60,270 nt of DNA from Amphritea sp. 1_MG-2023. Its GTDB lineage: Bacteria; Pseudomonadota; Gammaproteobacteria; Pseudomonadales; Balneatricaceae. Made by a program: the position numbers and the translations under genes. The DNA is taken from assembly GCF_030547545.1 (NCBI RefSeq), contig NZ_JAUOQE010000029.1, positions 1 through 60,270 on the forward strand, read 5' to 3'. Of this stretch, positions 26,914 to 35,992 are shown piece after piece (the stretch's first letter is position 1; each line of letters starts with the position of its first letter). Below the pieces are notes generated by a model that saw only the letters and a list, made by a program, of their open reading frames with translations, was not told where the DNA came from and did not search any database.

Positions 26914-28797
26914 TTAGGTTTCCATACCGATAAAACCACCCGATTGATGAGCCCACAATTGTGCATAGATACCGGCTTTTTTCACCAACTCATGGTGATT
27001 TCCCTGCTCGACGATACGTCCTTGATCCAGCACAATCAGCCGATCCATCGCCGCAATAGTCGATAAACGGTGCGCAATCGCAATCACCGTTTTACCATCC
27101 ATCATATTCAACAATCCCTGTTGAATATCCGCTTCAACGCTGGAATCGAGTGCCGAGGTCGCCTCATCTAAAATCAAAATAGGTGCATCTTTGAGAATAA
27201 CCCGCGCGATCGCCACTCGCTGTCGCTGACCGCCTGACAGTTTAACGCCTCGTTCACCCACCTGCGCATCATAACCCGTGCGTCCCTGCGGATCGCTTAA
27301 GCCCAAAATAAACTCATGCGCCTCGGCGCGCTTGGCCGCAGCGATCATCTGCTCATCGGTGGCATCGGGGTGACCATAGAGAATATTTTCCCGAACGCTA
27401 CGATGTAACAACGAGGTATCCTGAGTCACCATACCGATCTGCTGCCGCAAACTATCTTGCTGTACGTCACTGATATCCTGCCCATCAATCAAAATCTGTC
27501 CATCGGCCAAATCATGAAAGCGTAATAATAGATTCACCAAGGTCGATTTTCCCGCCCCAGAACGCCCCACCAACCCAATACGCTCGCCCGCGCGAATGGA
27601 TAGATTGAGCTGTTCAATCACGCCCTCAGTTTTATCATAATGAAACGATACATCCTTAAAACGGATCGCTCCTTGACTAACGTTAAGCGGTTTGGCATCG
27701 CGATTATCAGTGACATCTAGTGGCTGAGATAATGTATTCATACCGTCAGTCACCGTGCCAATATTTTCAAACAGCATACTCACTTCCCACATTATCCATT
27801 GAGACATACCGTTGAGGCGTAGGGCTAAGCTCACCGCAATCGCAATGGCACCCACGCTGACCAAACTAAAACTCCAAAGGTAGATCGCCACCGCCGTAAT
27901 CACAAACACCAGCAGATAATTGAGGCATTGCACCAGAACATTGAGGCCCGTCGCCAGACGCATCTGCTGATAGACGCTGGATAGAAAGCCCTCCATGCTT
28001 TCTTTGGCATAATCGGATTCACGTTGACTATGGGAAAACAGTTTTACCGTGGAAATATTGGTATAACTATCCACCACTCGGCCGGTCATCGATGAGCGAG
28101 CATCCGCTTGCACCGCTGACACATCGCGGAGCCGCGGCACAAAATACCACATCAACAAGCAATAACCGATCAGCCACCCCAATAACGGCAACATCAAACG
28201 CATATCCGCCTGTGCCACCAACACCATCATCGATAAAAAATAGATGGCAATATAAACCAACACATCTAGCAGTTTCATCACCGCTTCACGAACGGCTAAA
28301 GAGGTTTGCATCACCTTGGTCGCAATCCGCCCAGCAAAATCATCTTGATAAAAAGATAAACTCTGACGTAACAAGTACCGATGTGCTAACCAACGAATCG
28401 CCATGGGAAAGTTACCCAACAACACCTGATGCACAATCACCGAATGCAGCGCCACCAGTAACGGCAAGCCCACCAACAACAGCAAGCCCATCAGCACAAG
28501 AGTATCGCCCTCTTGTTGCCATAAGGTGTCCGGCTGCTGCTGATTCAACCAATCAACTAACTGTCCCAAAAAACCAAACAATGATACCTCGGCGATGGCC
28601 AACATCGCCGAACACAGCGTCATCAATAGTAACGGCCACTCCATGCCTCGGGTGTAATAACGACAGAAGGCATAGAGTCCCGATGGCGGTTGACGTGGTT
28701 CGGGCTCAGGAAAGGGGTTGGTAAGACGTTCGAAAAATCGCAGCATGTATACATTCCAAAGGCGCTCACGCGCCGCAAAAACAGAGGAGGAAATCAT
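26914..28797 (-). CDS. ABC exporter, fused permease-ATPase
   Basis: A 627-residue half-transporter: six-helix ABC exporter membrane domain (about 50-340) and a nucleotide-binding domain with Walker A (VGRSGAGKSTL), Q-loop (GMVTQDTSLL), signature LSGGQRQRVAIARV, Walker B (ILILDEATSALD) and H-loop (IAIAHRLST). It should form a homodimer exporting lipids or drugs. Start at 28797 has a weak AAGG; an internal ATG at 28746 (MLRFFERL) is also possible. The long antisense frame on the plus strand is a shadow. Confidence 0.9.
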   Translation of the reverse strand: MISSSVFAARERLWNVYMLRFFERLTNPFPEPEPRQPPSGLYAFCRYYTRGMEWPLLLMTLCSAMLAIAEVSLFGFLGQLVDWLNQQQPDTLWQQEGDTLVLMGLLLLVGLPLLVALHSVIVHQVLLGNFPMAIRWLAHRYLLRQSLSFYQDDFAGRIATKVMQTSLAVREAVMKLLDVLVYIAIYFLSMMVLVAQADMRLMLPLLGWLIGYCLLMWYFVPRLRDVSAVQADARSSMTGRVVDSYTNISTVKLFSHSQRESDYAKESMEGFLSSVYQQMRLATGLNVLVQCLNYLLVFVITAVAIYLWSFSLVSVGAIAIAVSLALRLNGMSQWIMWEVSMLFENIGTVTDGMNTLSQPLDVTDNRDAKPLNVSQGAIRFKDVSFHYDKTEGVIEQLNLSIRAGERIGLVGRSGAGKSTLVNLLLRFHDLADGQILIDGQDISDVQQDSLRQQIGMVTQDTSLLHRSVRENILYGHPDATDEQMIAAAKRAEAHEFILGLSDPQGRTGYDAQVGERGVKLSGGQRQRVAIARVILKDAPILILDEATSALDSSVEADIQQGLLNMMDGKTVIAIAHRLSTIAAMDRLIVLDQGRIVEQGNHHELVKKAGIYAQLWAHQSGGFIGMET

Positions 28798-29037
28798 ACC
28801 TTAAGCGAGTCCCTTAAGTATGCATACAACCGCTATTTAGCGCCGCACGCGGCACGATTCATCGATGTGATCGACGAATCCGCGGTTATCGGCAGCCGTT
28901 GAGGTATTTGCATCTTTTTTCTGCACGCTATGGTCTAAGCTAAATAGTTAGAGATAACATTAAAATAGTGCTCTTAATAGGTGCTCTTAATGATGTGGGC
29001 TCGCTCAACTCACTTATCACTGCGTGGATATGTATAA

Positions 29038-32000
29038 ATGGACTTTCGCCGTTTCAAACCAACATCATTACATAAACGTGTGCTCATCTTAACGCTCGCA
29101 GGATTTCTGTTAACCACCCTCATTGTGACGCTCTCGGTGTTCCGCTATCTGCAGAATGACACCTCCCAGCTACTCGTCGAACAGCAACAGATCATGGTCG
29201 ATATGGTCACTAAACAGATACATTCCGAGCTGCAAGAGCGAGTCGACTATCTGGAAAAATTCACCCTTATTCTTCACAGTAGAGAGCAACTTCACTCAGT
29301 CGAAAGATTGCAACAAATTCTAAAACAGGATACTCATTTACAGCGGCTATTTGGTGGCGGCGTCATCATCGTCAACCCGCAAGGATTCTCACTGGCTGAT
29401 TACCCAACCGTACCGAATCGTATCGGTTTAGATTTCTCTGATCGGCAACACCTACAAAAAGCTCGACAATTAAAGGCCACCGTCATTACCGAACCACTCA
29501 TCGGCAAAGGACTAAAGAGCCCTCTCTTCGCTATCAACACGCCGATCCTCTCAGCCTCAGGCAACATACTCGGCTTTATTTTCGGCGTTAAAATGTTGGC
29601 CCAGGATAATCTACTCAAAGATCTATCGCAGCCGATCCTCAATGATGCGGGACGGATGATGATTATTGATCCAAAACTCGAGATCTATATCACCGATACT
29701 TCCCGAGGGGTTGCGCTAGAAAGCTATAAAGATGAGCCGTACTGTGAATGCATTGAACTCGCAAAGGCCGGCATCGCCTCCGGAATAACGCAAAATACTG
29801 AAGGTGATCGCGTCATTTTTGCATCGGCTCGGTTAGATAACATGGACTGGATTGTGATTCGTCACTATCCGCTCAAACAAGCCATGGCGACGATTAACAC
29901 GCTGAGTACAAAAATCGTTATGGCGATCTTGGTTATCAGCTTACTCATCGCTGGCATTATCGCCTACCTGTTAAAAAAATTGCTCACCCCACTGACCAAC
30001 GCCTCCCGCGATATCCGTCACATGGCTGAAGGTAAAATAGCGATGCACCCGCTAAGAGTCGACAGGCACGATGAGGTAGGACAGTTTTTACGAGCGTTTA
30101 ACCAACTATATCGTAACCAAAGCCGCTATGAGCAAGCCCTTAAAGACTCGGAGGAACGCTATCGACTGACCATGGAGGCCACTCAAACCGGTTTATGGAG
30201 CTGGGATCTTCGAGATAATTCGATTCGCTGGGATAAGCAGTGTTATCAGATGCTGGCTTATAAGGATCAGGCTTTTCAGCTAAATAAAAACCTATTCAAG
30301 CAACTCATGCATCCCGACGATAAGCGGCGCTTCTACCACGATTTTTTGCCTCAACTACTCAACAATCATACCGCTGAAATCGAGTTCCGCTTGCTCACCA
30401 GCGAAAATAAGTGGCTATGGGTTAAAAGTCGAGGTAAACCGATCCGCTTTGCCAACGATAAACAGCCGCTCATCATCGCTGGCACACATATAAACTTCGA
30501 AAAACAGAAACAAACCGAACAACTACGCTTAGCGGCGGCCGCGTTTGAAAGCAATGATGCGATCATGATCGTCGATTCAGAGAATCACATTATCAAGGTG
30601 AATAGCGCTTTTTCTCACATCACCGGCTATTCAGCCGAAGAAGTCATCGGCCACTCGCCTGCTATTTTACGTTCGGGCGTACACAAAGCGTCATTCTATG
30701 AAGCGATGCAAACAAGCTTAAAGGACTCGGGAAAATGGGCCGGCGAAATCTGGAACCGACATAAGAATGGCACTTTCTATATTGCTTGGATGAATATCAA
30801 TACCCGACTCAACGATGATCATACGGTTAATCAGTACATCGCCACCTTCGCGGATATTACCGAGAAAAAACGTACGGAAGAGCTCATTTGGAATCAAGCA
30901 AACTTCGATCCCCTAACCAACCTACCCAATCGGCGTATGTTTATGGACCGCCTAACGCAAGAGATTCGCCTTGCCGCTCGCTCTCAAACTTCCCTCGCGT
31001 TATTGTTTATTGATCTCGATCAGTTTAAAGAGATCAACGATACCCTGGGCCATCATATCGGCGATCAATTACTGCTCGAGGTCGCGGCCCGATTTAAACA
31101 TTTAATCCGTAGTAGTGATACGGTCTCCCGTCTGGGCGGCGATGAATTTACGCTGATTCTGCCGCAAATTGAAAACAGTACTCAGGTGGCGCAGGTGGCA
31201 GAAAAGCTACTAACCGTGTTGCAGCAACCCTTTGAACTCGATCATCAACGTCGTTTCATCTCAGCCAGTATTGGTATTGCCCTCTACCCTCAAGACAGTC
31301 AGGATACCGAACAACTCATTCAGCATGCCGATCAAGCAATGTACGCGGCGAAAGCGGCGGGACGCGCAAGGTTCCATTTTTATACTTCCAACATGACGAC
31401 CCTGTCACACAAGCGCACTCAGCTGATCAACGATCTGCAGCACGCCATTAATGAACATCAGTTCCAACTTTACTACCAACCCATTATTTCGCTGCAGGAT
31501 ATGCGCGTCGCTAAAGCAGAAGCCTTAATACGCTGGCATCATCCTAACGAAGGCGTCATGTTTCCTCATCAGTTTATGCAAACGGCCGAAGAAAACGGCT
31601 TAACTCTGCCCTTGGGGGATTTTATTTTTCGCCAAGCCTTACATCAGGTGAAGCGTTGGCAGCAACAGCTTAACCCGCAGCTACAAGTTTGCATTAATGC
31701 TTCACCGGCCCATTTTGAAACCCAGCAGGATGAACATTGTGCCTATGAACAGTGGCTTCAGATAGCCCAAACAGCCGATATAAGCCCGACAGAAATAAGC
31801 ATCTGGATAACTGAACACCTCCTCATGGATGCTTCGTCGCAGACCCAGCAAAAAATAGCTCAGCTTAGAGATGCGAATATTCAGGTAGGCTTAGACGACT
31901 TCGGCACTCGCTTTTCATCCTTAGCCCAGCTCAAACGTATGAAGATCGATTATCTGAAGATCGATCGTTCATTTATTCGCAATCTCCACTCAGCTTCCGA

Positions 32001-32199
32001 TGATATGACCCTGTGCAACGCGATCATTGTGATGGCACATACACTGGGTTTAAAAGTCATTGCAGAGGGGGTTGAAACGGAAGAACAGCATCAATTGATG
32101 CTGCAGGCTAACTGCGACTTTGGCCAAGGCTTTTTCTATGCCAGCGCGATGACCGTAGAGCAGTTTGAGCACTGGCACCGCACTTTCCAACCAGCATAA
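29038..32199 (+). CDS. Cache-HAMP-PAS-PAS-GGDEF-EAL c-di-GMP protein
   Basis: A 1053-residue membrane protein: TM near 15-35, double-Cache periplasmic region, TM near 293-313, HAMP, two PAS domains (SEERYRLTMEATQTGLWSW and DSENHIIKVNSAFSHITGY), GGDEF and EAL. The cyclase site is intact (RLGGDEF) with an RxxD inhibition site (RSSD) before it. The EAL domain also looks intact (AEALIRWHHP, LDDFGTRFSS, KIDRSFI, IAEGVETEEQ), though the family's DDFGTG is DDFGTR here. It could make or break c-di-GMP. Convergent with the HD-GYP gene. Confidence 0.9.
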   Translation: MDFRRFKPTSLHKRVLILTLAGFLLTTLIVTLSVFRYLQNDTSQLLVEQQQIMVDMVTKQIHSELQERVDYLEKFTLILHSREQLHSVERLQQILKQDTHLQRLFGGGVIIVNPQGFSLADYPTVPNRIGLDFSDRQHLQKARQLKATVITEPLIGKGLKSPLFAINTPILSASGNILGFIFGVKMLAQDNLLKDLSQPILNDAGRMMIIDPKLEIYITDTSRGVALESYKDEPYCECIELAKAGIASGITQNTEGDRVIFASARLDNMDWIVIRHYPLKQAMATINTLSTKIVMAILVISLLIAGIIAYLLKKLLTPLTNASRDIRHMAEGKIAMHPLRVDRHDEVGQFLRAFNQLYRNQSRYEQALKDSEERYRLTMEATQTGLWSWDLRDNSIRWDKQCYQMLAYKDQAFQLNKNLFKQLMHPDDKRRFYHDFLPQLLNNHTAEIEFRLLTSENKWLWVKSRGKPIRFANDKQPLIIAGTHINFEKQKQTEQLRLAAAAFESNDAIMIVDSENHIIKVNSAFSHITGYSAEEVIGHSPAILRSGVHKASFYEAMQTSLKDSGKWAGEIWNRHKNGTFYIAWMNINTRLNDDHTVNQYIATFADITEKKRTEELIWNQANFDPLTNLPNRRMFMDRLTQEIRLAARSQTSLALLFIDLDQFKEINDTLGHHIGDQLLLEVAARFKHLIRSSDTVSRLGGDEFTLILPQIENSTQVAQVAEKLLTVLQQPFELDHQRRFISASIGIALYPQDSQDTEQLIQHADQAMYAAKAAGRARFHFYTSNMTTLSHKRTQLINDLQHAINEHQFQLYYQPIISLQDMRVAKAEALIRWHHPNEGVMFPHQFMQTAEENGLTLPLGDFIFRQALHQVKRWQQQLNPQLQVCINASPAHFETQQDEHCAYEQWLQIAQTADISPTEISIWITEHLLMDASSQTQQKIAQLRDANIQVGLDDFGTRFSSLAQLKRMKIDYLKIDRSFIRNLHSASDDMTLCNAIIVMAHTLGLKVIAEGVETEEQHQLMLQANCDFGQGFFYASAMTVEQFEHWHRTFQPA

Positions 32200-32246
32200 C
32201 CGACAACCTAATCGACAACCTAACCGACAACCTAGCCGACAATCGG
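32199..32246. repeat. 12-bp tandem repeat at the GGDEF-EAL stop codon
   Basis: Three units of ACCGACAACCTA (the second starting AT) and a degenerate fourth begin on the last base of the stop codon and fill the gap to the convergent HD-GYP gene. Confidence 0.88.
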
Positions 32247-32266
32247 TGAGCAATACGCACCTGTCA

Positions 32267-33091
32267 TTAAAACAAAGAGCGTTGCTTGGCAGACGCTTTA
32301 ATCTCATCGTAATGATCTATAAATAGGCGAATCATCTCTGGATCAAAGAGCGTCCCCGCCTGCTCTTCGAGATACTCAAGCACACGCGCCTCAGACCAAG
32401 GTTGTTTATACACTCGTTCCTCGAGTAACGCATCGTAGACATCAATAACCGCAAACATGCGCGCAGCTAAAGGCGTCTCGGTGCCCTTTAATCCTTCCGG
32501 ATAACCGCTACCATCCCAGCGTTCATGATGACCATAGGGAATATCAACAGAAGGTTTCAGAAATTCGATATCCCACATCATATCGCGAGCAATCAGCGGG
32601 TGTTGCTGCACAATCGCTCTTTCTTCATCCGTCAGTCGGCCCGGCTTAATCAAAATAGCATCAGGAATGCCGACTTTACCGGCATCATGCATCAGCGCTC
32701 CACGGGCAAGCCAGGTCAGCTCGTCACCCTCAATCCCCATCAACTCAGCCATCTTAATCGCCATCCGCGTCACCCGCAGACTGTGCTCACCGGTCTCCTC
32801 GTGACGAATATCCATCACCTGTACCCAGCCCTGCAGAGTCTGATCGTAACTCTGACGTAACTGATGATTTATCTGTTCAATACGACCAAAATCAGTACGC
32901 AAAAGCGACAACAGTAACAGCGAGGTAATCCCAACAAAGACAAAACCCTTGAGGTTTTGTACCAAAATAATCATCTCTTTAGTGTGAAAGAATAAACCGA
33001 CGAGTGAATCTGAAAAATACACCCAACAGGAGGCAAACACGAGATAGATCAAAACGGTACGGTAATAAGGCTTTAACATCAGCACTCTCAA
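32267..33091 (-). CDS. HD-GYP phosphodiesterase
   Basis: A 274-residue inner-membrane protein with two N-terminal TM helices (about 12-30 and 45-65) and a cytosolic HD-GYP domain: DIRHEETGEHSLRV, LMHDAGKVGIPD, HHERWDGSGYPEGLKG and VIDVYDAL. The HD and GYP residues are intact, so it should hydrolyse c-di-GMP. The 3' end faces the GGDEF-EAL gene across 67 bases of tandem repeat. Confidence 0.9.
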   Translation of the reverse strand: MRVLMLKPYYRTVLIYLVFASCWVYFSDSLVGLFFHTKEMIILVQNLKGFVFVGITSLLLLSLLRTDFGRIEQINHQLRQSYDQTLQGWVQVMDIRHEETGEHSLRVTRMAIKMAELMGIEGDELTWLARGALMHDAGKVGIPDAILIKPGRLTDEERAIVQQHPLIARDMMWDIEFLKPSVDIPYGHHERWDGSGYPEGLKGTETPLAARMFAVIDVYDALLEERVYKQPWSEARVLEYLEEQAGTLFDPEMIRLFIDHYDEIKASAKQRSLF

Positions 33092-33196
33092 TACAAAATA
33101 TTTTTATTTTAGGGATAACGTCCTTTTACGTATTTATCGTCAGCTAGCCTTTGAATCATAGACTAGGCTGACGCTTTAACGTACAACTTTCTCGCG

Positions 33197-33988
33197 CTAT
33201 AACTGCCCTAATTTTATCAGGATACGTTGCACCAGCGACTCAGCTTCCGCTTTAGAAACCGACGTTTGCGACGCACTCTCTTTAGCCACGACAGCGCGAT
33301 GCTGATACGGCGCGGTGACATAGGGATTGCTATTGCCCTGCAACGTACTGATCGCCTCATTACGCTTAAGTTCCCACTGATCAACGGGATCGAGTCGATG
33401 CCAAGCGGCAAAAAGCTGTTCTTGTTTAGCACTGATATGCAAACCATATTGATCACGCATATAGAAATAGGTGCGCGCGATATCACCCTGCCGATTAACT
33501 GGTGGCTCAACTTTACGTTGTTTGAAGTTAACTTCCATATCGCAACGGCCGTACACCCGTGGCTCACCTTCGAGGGCCGCAAAACTATAATTCGAACGAT
33601 CACCGTTCACTTCGCCGATCGCGGGCACTAAATTATGCAGATCAGCTTCCATGCGTTTAAACGCTTCGACTCGCTTACAGGCTTTACGTCCGCCCGTTTG
33701 CCAACACTGCAGTTGATGACCAAAGGCCCATGCTGGCACCACATGTTCCCACTCAATACGGCCAGCTCGGTTGGCGTTTTTACGCGGTGTATAACCGCAG
33801 CTTTGCCAATCTGGGATCAATTTTTTGCCCTGCAACTGATAATCACAGCCACAATAAAAACTCACCGGGTTTTGTTGATACAGTGTTGCTAACAATCGCT
33901 TTGATCGACTAAATGACGGTGCAGCGTCAACCACCATACAGGCAGACAATAGCCACACACTCAGTGGAACCCATAAACGCAGGGACAT
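33197..33988 (-). CDS. endA: endonuclease I (EndA)
   Basis: A 263-residue secreted nuclease with signal peptide (MVVDA-A), N-terminal SFYCGCDYQLQGKK, the His-Me finger RIEWEHVVPAWAFG with the catalytic His, and DLHNLVPAIGEVNGDRSN. Paired cysteines (YCGC, QSCGY, RKACK, YGRC) fit disulfides. EndA degrades extracellular DNA in the periplasm or outside. It appears monocistronic. Confidence 0.93.
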   Translation of the reverse strand: MSLRLWVPLSVWLLSACMVVDAAPSFSRSKRLLATLYQQNPVSFYCGCDYQLQGKKLIPDWQSCGYTPRKNANRAGRIEWEHVVPAWAFGHQLQCWQTGGRKACKRVEAFKRMEADLHNLVPAIGEVNGDRSNYSFAALEGEPRVYGRCDMEVNFKQRKVEPPVNRQGDIARTYFYMRDQYGLHISAKQEQLFAAWHRLDPVDQWELKRNEAISTLQGNSNPYVTAPYQHRAVVAKESASQTSVSKAEAESLVQRILIKLGQL

Positions 33989-34088
33989 AGAAAAGCCTTA
34001 CAACGACAACAGAAATCCATTCCTACAACTCACTATCCATAGCGAGAGCTTAAAAGAAAAAATATCCACGTGGATAAGGTATAAAGTG

Positions 34089-34562
34089 TTACTTTCGATT
34101 ACCGATGCGGTAGTTGCCCGTTTGCTGAAACTGCACAACTTGCTTGCGCTTACGACCGATGAGTATTGGCCCATCATCGAAAAAGAGAAAGTTTTTCCAG
34201 TGACGACGAAACACCGCCCAATTGGTCTCGATCACATGCTCGCTGCTGTAGCAAAACCACACCACGGTAGCATCATCCCATTGCAGGTGTTCAGCTAACG
34301 CTTCGGGTAAAGCCGCCTCATCAGATTCCCAACGTTGTTGCCAATTAGCGGTTTCCAGCCAAGTTTGACTCTTATTGGCCCAATCATCCGCCCCAAACAG
34401 GCCGGGATGGTTACAATGCTGACTGATCTGTTGAGTCCACACCTGCTCGGCGCGTGCCTCTGTGAGAGGTTTAATCTGCGCCAAATCATCATCACTGACG
34501 GGTAGATCTTTATGCCTGAAAATCCAGGCTCGTTTGTATTGCTCGACCGGCAAATAGCTCAT
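34089..34562 (-). CDS. DUF2947-family protein
   Basis: A 157-residue soluble protein with the DUF2947 pattern: start YLPVEQYKRAWIFRHKDLPV and end RRHWKNFLFFDDGPILIGRKRK. The family is seen in marine gammaproteobacteria and has no assigned function. Trp-rich. It stands alone between endA and a MITE. Confidence 0.85.
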   Translation of the reverse strand: MSYLPVEQYKRAWIFRHKDLPVSDDDLAQIKPLTEARAEQVWTQQISQHCNHPGLFGADDWANKSQTWLETANWQQRWESDEAALPEALAEHLQWDDATVVWFCYSSEHVIETNWAVFRRHWKNFLFFDDGPILIGRKRKQVVQFQQTGNYRIGNRK

Positions 34563-34660
34563 GACAACTCGATGATTTCAAATTCAAAAAAGGCTCGGCC
34601 ACTATACCAGAAAGCAACGTGACAACAATCAACAGTCGGCGCGGATAGGCAATTAATTAG

Positions 34661-34754
34661 GGAAGGTGCGAATAAGTCAATTACGCCTCTGGCTTTCGCG
34701 TATCTGGCCATTCTAATGTCCGCAGAGAACATAACGGACTTATTCGCACCTTCC
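34661..34754 (+). mobile_element. 94-bp IS5-type MITE, copy B
   Basis: Identical in sequence to copy A, with 18-bp perfect terminal repeats and TTAG duplicated at 34657-34660 and 34755-34758. It lies in the 244-bp gap between the DUF2947 gene and the NlpC/P60 gene, 99 bases upstream of the former. Confidence 0.93.
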
Positions 34755-34806
34755 TTAGCTTACAATTGACTTAAAATAGCCTCACAATAGGCTTATAGCT
34801 CAGCAC

Positions 34807-35298
34807 TCATTGAATCAATCGACGAGCTTGCCAAAAAGACGCACGCCAATAGGGATTATCGATGCGGGAAATCATCACGCCACGGCTCGTTGATGCATGC
34901 AAAAACTCTCCTTGACCTATATAAATACCGACATGTCGCACTTTAAAGCGTGATCGATAGAATAAAAGATCGCCCGGCAGCCAAGCTTCAGTTGTGACAC
35001 GTCGGCCAACAACGGCTTGCTGTTGCGTCGTGCGAGGAATCGCAATCCCCAGCTGTTGCCGTAATGCCAACTGCGTGAAAGCAGAGCAATCCACTCCGCG
35101 TTTATCGCTACCACCTAAACGATAGGGGACGCCTTGCCATTCATGATGCTGTTGCAACAATCGAGCCCTTATCTGCGTGTGAATCTCGCTAGCCATCGGC
35201 GACGCCATTGCGTCGCGGTTCGACGCAATGGGCCCAAGACTACAGCCTGCTAAGCCCAGACTAAACAGCATGAGTAACGCCATCCGATAATAATGCAT
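34807..35298 (-). CDS. NlpC/P60 lipoprotein peptidase
   Basis: A 163-residue lipoprotein with lipobox LAGCS near residue 19 and an NlpC/P60 domain: catalytic Cys in RGVDCSAFTQLAL, His in RHVGIYIGQG and the third polar position in FLHASTSRG. It should cleave peptidoglycan cross-links (D,L-endopeptidase, Spr/NlpC type) in the periplasm, likely anchored to the outer membrane. Confidence 0.92.
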   Translation of the reverse strand: MHYYRMALLMLFSLGLAGCSLGPIASNRDAMASPMASEIHTQIRARLLQQHHEWQGVPYRLGGSDKRGVDCSAFTQLALRQQLGIAIPRTTQQQAVVGRRVTTEAWLPGDLLFYRSRFKVRHVGIYIGQGEFLHASTSRGVMISRIDNPYWRASFWQARRLIQ

Positions 35299-35454
35299 AA
35301 AGACTACCTATTTATTCGCTGCCTTAAACCGTTTCACCTGCTGCAGATAAACGGCTATCAGCAGCTATCAACACGTCCAGTTAAAATCGGGTTTTGATAC
35401 TTTAATCAACACCGATGCACTACACTTATTATCTCTTCATCATGACAGGAAACA

Positions 35455-35823
35455 ATGATGCTTCACATCTTACCCGAAACAGCAGGTGATATTATTGTGG
35501 TTCAGGCAACCGATAAACTCACCTCGACTGACTATCAGGATATTTTTTTACCTTTACTCGAAGAGAAGGTCGCCGCGCACGGCAAAGTTCGCTGCCTCGT
35601 CTACTTGGATCATAACTTTCATGGCTGGGAAGCCGGTGCCATGTGGGAAGATGCCAAGCTAGGCGTGCAGCATCGTCAAGACTTTATTCGTCTTGCCGTC
35701 GTCGGCGGTGACAGTTGGCTCGATTGGGCCACCAAGCTGGGCAGCTTATTTATCAGCGGTGAAGCACTTTACTTTCCTGAAACCGAATTTCTTCAAGCAC
35801 TACACTGGATCGATGCCGGCTAA
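35455..35823 (+). CDS. SpoIIAA-like (STAS/SEC14) protein
   Basis: A 122-residue cytosolic protein of the SpoIIAA-like family (STAS/SEC14 fold): IIVVQATDKLTSTDYQ at the start, KVRCLVYLDHNFHGWEAGAMWEDAKL in the middle and RLAVVGGDSWLDWATKL. Function is unknown. AGGA precedes two adjacent ATGs. It is 169 bases ahead of the P-type ATPase on the same strand. Confidence 0.82.
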   Translation: MMLHILPETAGDIIVVQATDKLTSTDYQDIFLPLLEEKVAAHGKVRCLVYLDHNFHGWEAGAMWEDAKLGVQHRQDFIRLAVVGGDSWLDWATKLGSLFISGEALYFPETEFLQALHWIDAG

Positions 35824-35992
35824 TCAAGATCACTCGGATCTATCGATACACTCACGTATCGATATGACCCCTCGATTGAATTAATGGCGGCGGTTAAACG
35901 GTTTTCAGGGCTATATTTTGATCTGAATACGCTATCCCTATTGTTGTTTCTGTTATTCTCAAGGAGTGCCTTCAATCACATAGGTGACCAAC

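Noticed and set aside
28092-28724. 210-codon plus-strand frame opposite the ABC exporter gene
   Set aside because: It lies wholly antisense to an intact ABC exporter with all motifs; its composition (Ser/Pro/Thr-rich) is typical of a shadow frame.
33227-33631. 134-codon plus-strand frame opposite endA
   Set aside because: Antisense to EndA, which is complete with its catalytic motif; no domain in the shadow frame.
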